A stretch of 64,000 bases of DNA from Ornithinimicrobium cryptoxanthini (lineage in GTDB: Bacteria; Actinomycetota; Actinomycetes; Actinomycetales; Dermatophilaceae), in assembly GCF_023923205.1 (NCBI RefSeq), contig NZ_CP099490.1, positions 2,604,001 through 2,668,000 on the forward strand, read 5' to 3'. How positions within the stretch are numbered: position 1 is the first letter of the stretch; every line of letters starts with the position of its first letter. The notes under the pieces were generated by a model. It ran no database searches, was not told the DNA's origin, and saw only the letters and a list, made by a program, of their open reading frames with translations. Shown piece by piece: positions 25,434-33,476 of the stretch. The position numbers were made by a program, and so were the translations under genes.

Positions 25434-28400
25434 GTGCAGCTGCGACTCTCCTTCGTCGACGGGCTCCGAGTCAGGACCGTGAGCGTCCGCGCTCCCCGGG
25501 GCTCGACCTGGGCGACCCTGGCCCCCGCCCTGGGCCTCGCCTGCCGGGACAGGCTGGTGGTGGAGTATGCCGGACGCACAGAAGCGTTGCGACCTCACGC
25601 TGTTCTGGGGTCACCACCACTGGTCCACGGCGTCACGATCCGCCCCGGAGAGCTGGACGAGCGGCTGGGACCTGAGGCCCCGGTGTCGGTCCTGGTCACG
25701 TCGGGACCAGACGCCGGGGCAGCCCATCGGCTGCGCCCGGGCAGCCACGTCACCTTCGGGCGGGACCCGTGGGTTGACGTGGTGGTGCACGACCCCGGCC
25801 TGTCTCGCCACCATGCCACCCTGTCCACCACACGAGCAGGGATCGTGGTCGAGGACGCAGCATCGACCAACGGAACCCGCCTCGGCGAGACGGTCCTGGA
25901 CGAGCCAACGGTGTGGCCGCCCTCCGTCCCGCTGCGCCTCGGGTCCACGGTGCTTGAGCTGGCTCCGGACGCTGCCGCGGTGTCACGTGCGGTGCCCGAC
26001 GGCGAGGGATACCTGGTCGTGCCTCCCCGGGACCGGCAGCCGCCCCCCATCGAGCCGGTGGCGTGGAAACTGCCGTCGCTGATCACACCCACCCCGCCGA
26101 CCCCACCCGCCGTCCTGGGTTGGTTGCTGCCCGTCCTGGTGTCCGTCCTGCTGGCTGTCGCCCTGCGGATGCCTGCTCTCATGCTCTTCGGGCTCATGGC
26201 CCCCGCCATGTCGCTCGGCGGATATCACGGCGAGCGCCGCCGGCATCGTCGCGAGTGCGCGCGGACACGTCAGGACCACGCACGCCAGGTGTCGCAGGTC
26301 CGTCGCACCGTGCTCAAGGCGGTGTCCGACGAGGCCCACACCCGCGCCGAGCGGGTGCCCGACCTGGCCCGCCTCCTGCGGGCAGCAGCATCCACCAGCG
26401 ACCTGCTGTGGAGCCGCTCCCACGACACCGTGCTCTGTCGCCTCGGCCTGGGTGTGCAGGCCACGATGGTGTCGTTGGACGGAGACCTGCAGGCCGGTGT
26501 CGGCATCCCGATCGAGGTGGACCTGTCCGGCGGGCTGGCCCTTGTCGGTGTCCCGGAGGCGGTGCACGCACTTGCCCGCAACGTGCTGGTCCAGCTCGCC
26601 GTGCTGCACGCACCGAGCCGACTCCGGATGAGAGCACGCGAGGCCGGGCCCGCGTGGGACTGGCTGGCCTGGCTGCCGCACACGCGAGAGGAGTCGCCGG
26701 CGCGCGAGACCACCGCCACCATCACCCTCCACGACCTGACGGGGAGCGGACAGCACGGAGTCGGGCACCCACCGATCTCCTGCGCTGCATCGGCTCCTGC
26801 CGGACGCGACGCGGGCTCCGCTCTCGTCCGGGACATCCCGCTCGTGTTGTGCGAGGAGGAGTCACAGGTGCCTGACCTGGCGACGGTGGTGCGCGTCAGC
26901 GGCACACAACTGCAGGTGCAGACCGCAGACGTCGTGATTGCGGGCACTCCCGACCTGCTCTCGCGGCCGCGGGCTGTCCGGGCGGCTCGCCTCCTTGCCG
27001 CGCTCGCCGACCGTTCTGGCGGTGCAGCCACCAGCGCGGTCCCAGAGACCGTGCCCTTTTCCGCGGTTGCCCCGACCACCATCACCGGGGCCGAGGTCAC
27101 CGACCTATGGCGGGCCGAACCCCGGGCGACCCGCTTCCCCCTCGGTCAGGACGCAGAGGGCGCCGTCACCCTCGATCTCGTCGCGGACGGCCCGCACGCA
27201 CTGGTGGCCGGCACCACCGGGTCGGGCAAGTCCGAGCTGCTCCGCACGCTGATCGCCTCCCTGGCGCTCGTCAACCGCCCCGACGAGCTAGTCCTGGTGC
27301 TGGTGGACTACAAGGGCGGATCGGCCTTTGCCGACGCCACGGCGCTCCCGCACGTCGTGGGCATGGTCACCGATCTCGACCCCCATCTCGCGGACCGTGC
27401 CCTGACCTCACTGACTGCCGAGCTCAGACGTCGAGAGCGCATCCTGGCCCATGCCGGCGTGCCGGACCTTCCGGCATACCAGGCTCTCAGCGGTCTCGCA
27501 CCGCTGCCACGACTCGTGCTGGTGATCGACGAGTTCCGCGCCCTGGCCGAGGAACTGCCGGACTTCTTGGAGGGGCTGGTCCGCATCGCCGCGCTGGGCC
27601 GCTCCCTGGGGGTGCACCTGGTGCTCGCGACCCAGCGACCCGGTGGCGTGGTCTCGGCAGACGTGCGCGCCAACGTCAACCTCCGGATCGCCCTGCGGGT
27701 GCGCGATTCCTCTGACTCCTACGACGTCCTCGACTCCCCTGCGGCCGCGCAGCTGCCCGAGGGTGTCCCCGGACGGGCGCTGGTCCGGACCGGTTCCTCG
27801 CCGCCTCGTGAGCTCCAGGTCGCCAGCGTCACACTGCCCGCCACACCGTCCGAGGACGTGCGCCATCTCAGCATCAGCACCGTGTCCGATCTCTGGGCCA
27901 CCGACAGACACGCTGTGCCAGAGACGAACTCGACCGACATTCCTGACGGACAATCCACGCTGGTGCGTGTCGTCGCCGCCACGACCGAGGCCGCAACCTT
28001 CGTCGGCGCCCACGCCCCCTCCTCCCCGTGGCTGCCGCCGCTGCCGGAGACCCTCTCGCTCGCCGGTCTGTCGGGCCACACCGACCCGCCGGCCGAGGGC
28101 GAGGGCGAACACACGGCCTACGCGCTCCCCCTCCTGCTGACCGACCTGCCGACCCAGCAGGCCCAGGCCGTGCACGTCTGGCAGCCCCTGCTGGAAGGTC
28201 ACCTCGGCATCGTCGGGGCCGGTCGGACCGGCCGGACCACGCTGGTGCGCACCGCCCTCGCTGGACTGGTGGCGCACCACCCCGACGACGTGCACATCTA
28301 TGCCTTCGACATGGGCGCCAGCATCGGGCCGATCGGTGACGCCCCGCATGTGGGTGCCGTGCTGGGCCCGGCGGACGTCGCCAGGGGAGCTCGGGTGATC

Positions 28401-29561
28401 GGCCACCTGATCACGCTGGTGGAGGCGCGTCAGCGTGACCTCGCCGCACGAGGACACACCTCGCTGTCCGAGCAACGCGCCTCAGGCGACCAACCATGGC
28501 CGCTCGTCGTGCTGGTCATCGACGGCTGGGCCCGCTTCGCCGAGGTGTTCGGTGAGGCCGACCGTGGACGGCCGTTCGATCAGGTGACCCAGCTCCTGCG
28601 CGAGGGCCTCGCGGTCGGGGTGGTCGCGCTCCTGACCGGTGACCGCACACTGCTCGGGGGACGCATCGCCCCGCTGGTGCCGCAGCTGTGGGCACTGCGC
28701 CTGACCGACCCCTCCGACCTGCTGCTGGCCGGACTGACCCGAGGACAGGTGCCATCGCGTATGCCGCCAGGCCGGGTCGTCCGTCTGCGGGACGGCGTCG
28801 TGGGGCAGGTCGCGACCGTGGGTGCGTCGGCTGAGGGAGCCGACCAGGTCACCGCGTTGGACCGGCTCGTGCGGGCGAGCCTCGACCACTCCGCCAGCGT
28901 GCCACCGCGCCGCTTCCGCCCGCTGCCGCGGACCATCACCCTGTCCGAGCTCGCAGGCAGGGGGCCGTTGCCTGCCGGGCTGCTCGTCGGCGCGGGCGGG
29001 GACGGTGCGGATCCACGCGTGATCCCGGTCGGGCCGGGTGGTCCCGGGGCCATTGCCGTCCTGGGACCGCCGGGCAGCGGTCGCACCACGACCCTGCGCA
29101 CACTCGAAACGGCAGCAGGGCAACGGGGCTGGGTCGTCGTGTCCGTGGCCGACGAGCATCTGCACGACCCTGCCCTGCTCGCGGACGCGCTGCACGCTGC
29201 GAGCAGCGAGGAGCGCGGAGTGCTGGTGACGACGGAGCTGGAGGACCTGGCCGGCACGCAGACGGAGGACGCGCTGATGGCCTGGCTCGCTCAGGCGGGG
29301 GTCCGTCCCGCTGCCGGCCCAGCGTCACCGAGCAGACTCCTGGCGTGTGCTGGCGGCACGGACAGCTTCGGCGGCTTTCGCGGACTGGGTCAACGCGTGG
29401 CCCGCGAGCGCACCGGGATCGTGCTGCAACCAGTCAGCCCCCACGACGGGAGCGCCCTAGGATTCAACGTGCCCTGCGGTGACCTGCCCCTCCCGGGTCG
29501 GGGCGTGCTGGTGCTGCGCGGTGAGACCAGCCCGATCCAGGTGGCTCACCCGGGCAGCTGA
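25434..29561 (+). CDS. FHA-fused FtsK/EssC-type multi-domain ATPase
   Basis: A 1,375-residue membrane ATPase. An FHA domain occupies about residues 85-160 (VTFGRDPWVDVVVHDPGLSR, then STNGT). A membrane hairpin lies at about 225-263. Three FtsK/SpoIIIE domains follow: the first has a full Walker A (GTTGSGKS, 593-600) and Walker B (LVLVDYKGG); the second (GAGRTGRT, about 927) and third (GPPGSGRT, about 1211) have Arg in place of the Walker Lys, as is common for the regulatory domains of EccC/EssC. FHA, two membrane segments and three ATPase domains is the layout of type VII secretion motors. No EccB/D/E, mycosin or WXG100 gene is nearby. The start is GTG 25434 without a clear RBS. Confidence 0.85.
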   Translation: MQLRLSFVDGLRVRTVSVRAPRGSTWATLAPALGLACRDRLVVEYAGRTEALRPHAVLGSPPLVHGVTIRPGELDERLGPEAPVSVLVTSGPDAGAAHRLRPGSHVTFGRDPWVDVVVHDPGLSRHHATLSTTRAGIVVEDAASTNGTRLGETVLDEPTVWPPSVPLRLGSTVLELAPDAAAVSRAVPDGEGYLVVPPRDRQPPPIEPVAWKLPSLITPTPPTPPAVLGWLLPVLVSVLLAVALRMPALMLFGLMAPAMSLGGYHGERRRHRRECARTRQDHARQVSQVRRTVLKAVSDEAHTRAERVPDLARLLRAAASTSDLLWSRSHDTVLCRLGLGVQATMVSLDGDLQAGVGIPIEVDLSGGLALVGVPEAVHALARNVLVQLAVLHAPSRLRMRAREAGPAWDWLAWLPHTREESPARETTATITLHDLTGSGQHGVGHPPISCAASAPAGRDAGSALVRDIPLVLCEEESQVPDLATVVRVSGTQLQVQTADVVIAGTPDLLSRPRAVRAARLLAALADRSGGAATSAVPETVPFSAVAPTTITGAEVTDLWRAEPRATRFPLGQDAEGAVTLDLVADGPHALVAGTTGSGKSELLRTLIASLALVNRPDELVLVLVDYKGGSAFADATALPHVVGMVTDLDPHLADRALTSLTAELRRRERILAHAGVPDLPAYQALSGLAPLPRLVLVIDEFRALAEELPDFLEGLVRIAALGRSLGVHLVLATQRPGGVVSADVRANVNLRIALRVRDSSDSYDVLDSPAAAQLPEGVPGRALVRTGSSPPRELQVASVTLPATPSEDVRHLSISTVSDLWATDRHAVPETNSTDIPDGQSTLVRVVAATTEAATFVGAHAPSSPWLPPLPETLSLAGLSGHTDPPAEGEGEHTAYALPLLLTDLPTQQAQAVHVWQPLLEGHLGIVGAGRTGRTTLVRTALAGLVAHHPDDVHIYAFDMGASIGPIGDAPHVGAVLGPADVARGARVIGHLITLVEARQRDLAARGHTSLSEQRASGDQPWPLVVLVIDGWARFAEVFGEADRGRPFDQVTQLLREGLAVGVVALLTGDRTLLGGRIAPLVPQLWALRLTDPSDLLLAGLTRGQVPSRMPPGRVVRLRDGVVGQVATVGASAEGADQVTALDRLVRASLDHSASVPPRRFRPLPRTITLSELAGRGPLPAGLLVGAGGDGADPRVIPVGPGGPGAIAVLGPPGSGRTTTLRTLETAAGQRGWVVVSVADEHLHDPALLADALHAASSEERGVLVTTELEDLAGTQTEDALMAWLAQAGVRPAAGPASPSRLLACAGGTDSFGGFRGLGQRVARERTGIVLQPVSPHDGSALGFNVPCGDLPLPGRGVLVLRGETSPIQVAHPGS

Positions 29562-29953
29562 CTGCTCTCATCCAGGCGGCCCATCAGCAGCGTGGAAGCG
29601 ATCGTGACGATGGCTGTGACCAAGATGGCGGCGGCCAACCCGGCCGGCGCGAACTGGAACATCGCGATGCCCAGCGGCACCAGCAGGAAGTTGAACGCGA
29701 TCGCCGGTGCCTGGGCCCGAGGGTGACGCCGCCACAGGCCGGCTGCGACATAGCTGAGTCCGACGACGAAGACCACCATGGTCACCACCGACATCAGCAC
29801 GATCATCACGTCGGTGCTCTCTCCGAGCACCAGCTCGACCAGATAGAACACGGCAAACCCCGCAATGGCCAGTGCCTCCAGCCCGATCAGCACGGCGGCA
29901 CACCGACCGAGCGCGAACTGACGGCTGGTGGGTGCGGTGGAGGTCACGGGCAT
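29546..29953 (-). CDS. Four-span membrane protein, unknown
   Basis: A 135-residue integral membrane protein with four hydrophobic helices (about 18-40, 46-68, 80-98, 102-124) and short loops. Its 3' end overlaps the end of the convergent ATPase gene by 16 bp. Start ATG 29953. Such small four-helix proteins are common in Actinobacteria without assigned function. Two strands of coding sequence sharing the overlap argue that both genes are real and stable. Confidence 0.65.
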   Translation of the reverse strand: MPVTSTAPTSRQFALGRCAAVLIGLEALAIAGFAVFYLVELVLGESTDVMIVLMSVVTMVVFVVGLSYVAAGLWRRHPRAQAPAIAFNFLLVPLGIAMFQFAPAGLAAAILVTAIVTIASTLLMGRLDESSQLPG

Positions 29954-30020
29954 GGAGCCAAGCGTAATCTCCCGGCCCCGCGCTGCGGGACCGGGCGAGC
30001 ACGGGGTCCGCGACCTGCAG

Positions 30021-31037
30021 TCAGCTCGTCGACAGCAGCCGGATCACCGCACGCTCGAGCTTGGCGCGCACGTGCGGGCGGTCCAGGTTGTCCGAGCCGA
30101 CGCGCTCGATCGCTGCGGCGATGGTGCGACCGGACTCCTGGGCGCTCACCACGCGCGGGTCGACATAGGAGCCCCGGGCCACCGCGGGGGTGTTGCCCAG
30201 GTCGTCAGCAACCCTGCTCATCACCTCACGCAGGATCCGACGCCGCTCGGTGTCGCTGGCCGGCTCCTGCGCCTCCGCCAGATAGAGCGCCGCCCGCACC
30301 GTCGCCTGCCACGTGCGCAGGTCCTTGACCGAGCACTCCTCCCCCGCGAGCTCCTTGAACCTGGTGTTGATGTCGTCGGCGTGCACCTCGCGCCAGTCGC
30401 CGCCGGCCGCGGGGCGATAGCAGAACAACCGGTCCGTCCCGGTGCGCGCACGGCGCAGTGCCTTGACCAGCTCGGACAGGTCCTTGTCCTTGAGCGTGAC
30501 ATCCCGGTCCAGACCCCCCTTGGCGACGAAGCTGAACCGCACGGCCGTGCCCTTGACAGAGACGTGCTCGCGCAGCAGCGTGGCGACGCCGTGCGTGTCG
30601 TGCTCCTCGGCATACGCCTCGCCACCGGTGCGGAACGCGCCGGAGTCCAGCATCCGCAGCATCCCGGCCAGCACCCGCTCGGAGGTCAGGCCGTCCGAGC
30701 GCAGGTCCTTGGTGATCTGCGCACGCACGGTCGGGAGCCGCCGGGCCATCGCGACGACCCGGTCGTGCTTGGCATCGGCCTGCTTCTGCGACCACCCGGG
30801 GTGATAGATGTATTGCCGCCGGCCCGCGTCGTCGGTGCCGATCGCCTGGATGTGGGTCAGCTCGTCGGGACTGATCCACACGTCCCGCCACGCGGGTGGG
30901 ATCGCCAGGGCATCGATGCGTTCTTTGACCGCGGCACCCACCGCACGCCCGGTCGGTCCGGCATAGCTGAAGCCCCGGCCGCGACGGCGCCGGGTGATGC
31001 CCGGGGCATCAAGGTCGGCGCGGCGCAGCCGGGGCAT
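30021..31037 (-). CDS. DNA topoisomerase IB (eukaryotic-like, bacterial form)
   Basis: A 338-residue type IB topoisomerase that relaxes supercoils through a 3'-phosphotyrosine. It shows the N-terminal GFSY...GRAV block, IPPAW, YHPGWSQKQ, the catalytic-core segment KDLRTWQATV and the C-terminal ARGSYVDPRVV, in which Tyr is the expected nucleophile. Length and motif order are normal for the bacterial poxvirus-like group. It begins at ATG 31037, about 14 bp after the SDR gene on the same strand, so the two are likely co-transcribed. Confidence 0.92.
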   Translation of the reverse strand: MPRLRRADLDAPGITRRRRGRGFSYAGPTGRAVGAAVKERIDALAIPPAWRDVWISPDELTHIQAIGTDDAGRRQYIYHPGWSQKQADAKHDRVVAMARRLPTVRAQITKDLRSDGLTSERVLAGMLRMLDSGAFRTGGEAYAEEHDTHGVATLLREHVSVKGTAVRFSFVAKGGLDRDVTLKDKDLSELVKALRRARTGTDRLFCYRPAAGGDWREVHADDINTRFKELAGEECSVKDLRTWQATVRAALYLAEAQEPASDTERRRILREVMSRVADDLGNTPAVARGSYVDPRVVSAQESGRTIAAAIERVGSDNLDRPHVRAKLERAVIRLLSTS

Positions 31038-31051
31038 CGTCTGTGGTCCGC

Positions 31052-31951
31052 TCAGAAGACCGGTTTGCCACCGGTCACGCCCACCACGGTCCCGGACACA
31101 TAACTGGCGTCCTTGGGCGAGGCGAGGAAGACGAACGCGCCCGCCAGCTCGGCCGGCTGACCGGCCCGACCGAGCGGGGTGTCGGCACCGAACTTCTCCA
31201 TGCTCTCGGCCTCCTTGGTGGCCGGCTGCAGCGGCGTCCAGATGGGCCCGGGCGCGACGGCGTTGACCCGGATCCCGCGCTCGCCGACCTGGGCCGCCAG
31301 GTTGACCGTGAAGTTGTTGATCGCGGCCTTGGTCGCGGCATAGTCCAACAGGCTCGGCGACGGGTCATAGGCCTGGATCGAGCTGACGTTGATGATGCTG
31401 GCGCCTTTGCCCAGGTGCGGGAGCGCCGCCTTGGTCAGCCACATCAGCGCATAGAGGTTGGTCTTGAAGATCCGGTCCATCCGCTCGGTGCTCATGTCCT
31501 CCAGACCCGAGTCCCGGGCCCACTGCGCACCGGCGTTGTTGACCAGGATGTCGAGACCACCGAGCTCCTGGACCGTCTTGTCGATGATCTCCTGGCAGGT
31601 CGACTCCTGCATGATGTCGCCCGGGCACAGCACTGCCGTGCGACCCGCCTTGCGGATCCACTCGGCCGTGTCCTCGGCGTCCTCCTGCTCCTCAGGCAGA
31701 TACGACAGGACGACGTCGGCACCCTCACGGGCAAACGCTATCGCGACCGCCCGGCCGATGCCTGAGTCGCCTCCGGTCACGACCGCCCGCAGTCCCTCGA
31801 GCTTGCCGCTGCCCTCATAGGTGTCCTCACCGTGGTCGGGCACCGGGTCCATCTGCTTCGTGCTGCCGGGAGGCTCCTGGCGCTGCGCCGGGAACCCGCC
31901 GGCGTCGTTGGTCATCTGCTCGGCCTGCTGGGCCACTGGTGACTCGGGCAT
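31052..31951 (-). CDS. SDR-family oxidoreductase
   Basis: A 299-residue short-chain dehydrogenase. The NAD(P) loop is VTGGDSGIGRA (residues 60-70); NNAG follows, and the catalytic set is Ser in INVSSIQAY, with Tyr and Lys in YAATKAA. The long N-terminal extension ending in PDHGEDTYEGSGKLEG is characteristic of the YhdF/YhxC-like stress-associated subgroup. AGGAGG lies eight bases before ATG 31951. It diverges from the MerR-clamp gene and shares its promoter region, so it may be under that regulator. Confidence 0.9.
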   Translation of the reverse strand: MPESPVAQQAEQMTNDAGGFPAQRQEPPGSTKQMDPVPDHGEDTYEGSGKLEGLRAVVTGGDSGIGRAVAIAFAREGADVVLSYLPEEQEDAEDTAEWIRKAGRTAVLCPGDIMQESTCQEIIDKTVQELGGLDILVNNAGAQWARDSGLEDMSTERMDRIFKTNLYALMWLTKAALPHLGKGASIINVSSIQAYDPSPSLLDYAATKAAINNFTVNLAAQVGERGIRVNAVAPGPIWTPLQPATKEAESMEKFGADTPLGRAGQPAELAGAFVFLASPKDASYVSGTVVGVTGGKPVF

Positions 31952-32036
31952 ATCCTGACCTCCTGCGGTCGCTTCGGTTTCACCGTCCACGCTAGGACGC
32001 GGCCGCAGCCCACGCGCTCCGAGAGGTTGCCCCCGG

Positions 32037-32067
32037 TTGACCCTCACCCTGGTTGAGGCCGCACAGT
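32037..32067 (+). promoter_or_regulatory. MerR-type promoter with 19-bp spacer and operator
   Basis: TTGACC (32037-32042) and a weak -10 CACAGT (32062-32067) are separated by 19 bp, the long spacer used by MerR-family promoters. Within it CCTCA and TGAGG form an inverted repeat like SoxR and ZntR sites. Transcription would begin at about the GTG at 32074, giving a leaderless mRNA for the MerR gene. Confidence 0.55.
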
Positions 32068-32073
32068 GGTCCC

Positions 32074-33141
32074 GTGACCGACACCTCCTCGCGCCTGCTC
32101 GCGATCGGCGAGCTCTCCCGCGCCAGCGGCCTGACCGTCAGCGCCCTGCGCTTCTATGACCGCGAGTTCGTGCTCGTGCCCGCCGAGGTCGACCCGGACA
32201 CCGGCTACCGCCGCTACTCCCCCGGCCAGGTGCAGCAGGCCCGGCTGCTCGCGGGGATGCGCCGGGTCGGCATGCCGCTGGCCGAGATGAGCGCGGTCCT
32301 GGAGTCGCTGCCGGACACCGAGGTCGCCGAGGACCTGCTCTCCGCCCACCTGCGCCGACTCGAGGACGGTCTCACCGACGCGCGCCGCGAGGTGGCGCGG
32401 CTGACCGGACTGCTCTCTGGGCCCCGTCAGGAGCCGCTCGAGCTCGTCGTCGACGCCTCCGCACTCGCCCGGGCGATCGACAGCGTGCGTTATGCCGCGT
32501 CGACCGATCCTGACTTCCCGATGCTGTGCGCGGTGCTCGTCGACCCGCACCCGGACGGAGTGCGGCTGGTGGCCACCGACCGCTACCGCCTGGCGGTCGC
32601 CGAGGTCGAGGGTGCCCCTGCCGGCCACGCCGAGGGGCGTATGTCGTTGCTCCCGACCACGCTCGTCGACCGGTTGCGCAGGGCCCTGTGGGAGACGTGG
32701 CACGAGGCTGGCGGAGGCCTGCGGGTCCAGCTGCGGATCTCTCCCCACCACTTCACCGCCGTGCTGCCCGGGGGCGTGGGCGGCGGGAGCGAGGAGGTCG
32801 TGGGCGAGACCCTGGGGCTGGACTTCCCTGACTACCGCCGGCTGCTGCATGACGAGCGCGCCCCGGAGGCGACCTCGACGCGCATCCCGGTGGTCGACAT
32901 ACTCGCTGATCTTGCGGAGCTGTCGCAGCCTCGCGTCCACCTGGGGACAGCGGGTGTGACGACCGATCCCGGCGACGGGGTCTTGGTGGACCGGGCCTTC
33001 CTGTGGGAGGCGGCGAGCACCCTCGGTGAGGGCTATGCGGTGCTCCCGACCGATGGCGAGATCGCGCCCCTGGCGCTGCGTGGCGCCGATGGTGCCCGCC
33101 TGTCGCTGGTGATGCCGGTCCGTCCGGAGCCCGCACCGTGA
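32074..33141 (+). CDS. MerR regulator fused to a sliding-clamp-like domain
   Basis: A 355-residue protein. Residues 8-75 are a MerR winged helix (AIGELSRASGLTVSALRFYD, TGYRRYSPGQVQQARLL), followed by a coiled dimerisation helix to about 115. Residues 125-355 resemble the DNA polymerase III beta clamp: FPMLCAVLVDP...GVRLVATDRYRLAVAEVEG matches the clamp signature VATDRYRLA. The C-terminal repeats also fit a clamp-fold ligand domain. Proteins of this layout are sometimes annotated as DNA polymerase III beta family. It likely senses an unknown ligand and controls itself and perhaps the SDR gene. Start GTG 32074. Confidence 0.8.
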   Translation: MTDTSSRLLAIGELSRASGLTVSALRFYDREFVLVPAEVDPDTGYRRYSPGQVQQARLLAGMRRVGMPLAEMSAVLESLPDTEVAEDLLSAHLRRLEDGLTDARREVARLTGLLSGPRQEPLELVVDASALARAIDSVRYAASTDPDFPMLCAVLVDPHPDGVRLVATDRYRLAVAEVEGAPAGHAEGRMSLLPTTLVDRLRRALWETWHEAGGGLRVQLRISPHHFTAVLPGGVGGGSEEVVGETLGLDFPDYRRLLHDERAPEATSTRIPVVDILADLAELSQPRVHLGTAGVTTDPGDGVLVDRAFLWEAASTLGEGYAVLPTDGEIAPLALRGADGARLSLVMPVRPEPAP

Positions 33142-33476
33142 GCGTCCTGCTGCATGTGTGCGGCGCGTGCCGGCACCGGGAGACCTCCCACCAGGGCGGT
33201 GACCGCGGCTACAGCGGCTGTCCGTGTTGCCGGGACACGGGAGACATCGACCCCGAGCCGCTGCTCGTGCAGACCTGGGCGCTGCCTGGCTGGGCGATCG
33301 AGCCGCTCTATCGACCTGGGTCCCAGTGGAATGCCGGCACCACGCACCGTCTGGAGCTGTGTGACTGCGCGGGCTGTCACGCCCGCTACCGCGAGCTCGC
33401 GGCCGAGGCAGCCACCGCCTCCTCGACGACCGGCACCAACCTGGCGCGCAGCGGCTCAAGCAGCGAGACGGCATAG
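33138..33476 (+). CDS. Small cysteine-rich protein coupled to the MerR gene
   Basis: A 112-residue protein starting at GTG 33138, overlapping the MerR stop codon by four bases. It has eight cysteines in knuckle-like pairs (CGACRH, CPCC, CDCAGC), suggesting a zinc-binding fold. The last 30 codons overlap the 3' end of the convergent acyltransferase gene and encode low-complexity Ser/Thr. No family recognised; the coupling implies a role linked to the MerR-clamp protein. Confidence 0.6.
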   Translation: MSVLLHVCGACRHRETSHQGGDRGYSGCPCCRDTGDIDPEPLLVQTWALPGWAIEPLYRPGSQWNAGTTHRLELCDCAGCHARYRELAAEAATASSTTGTNLARSGSSSETA

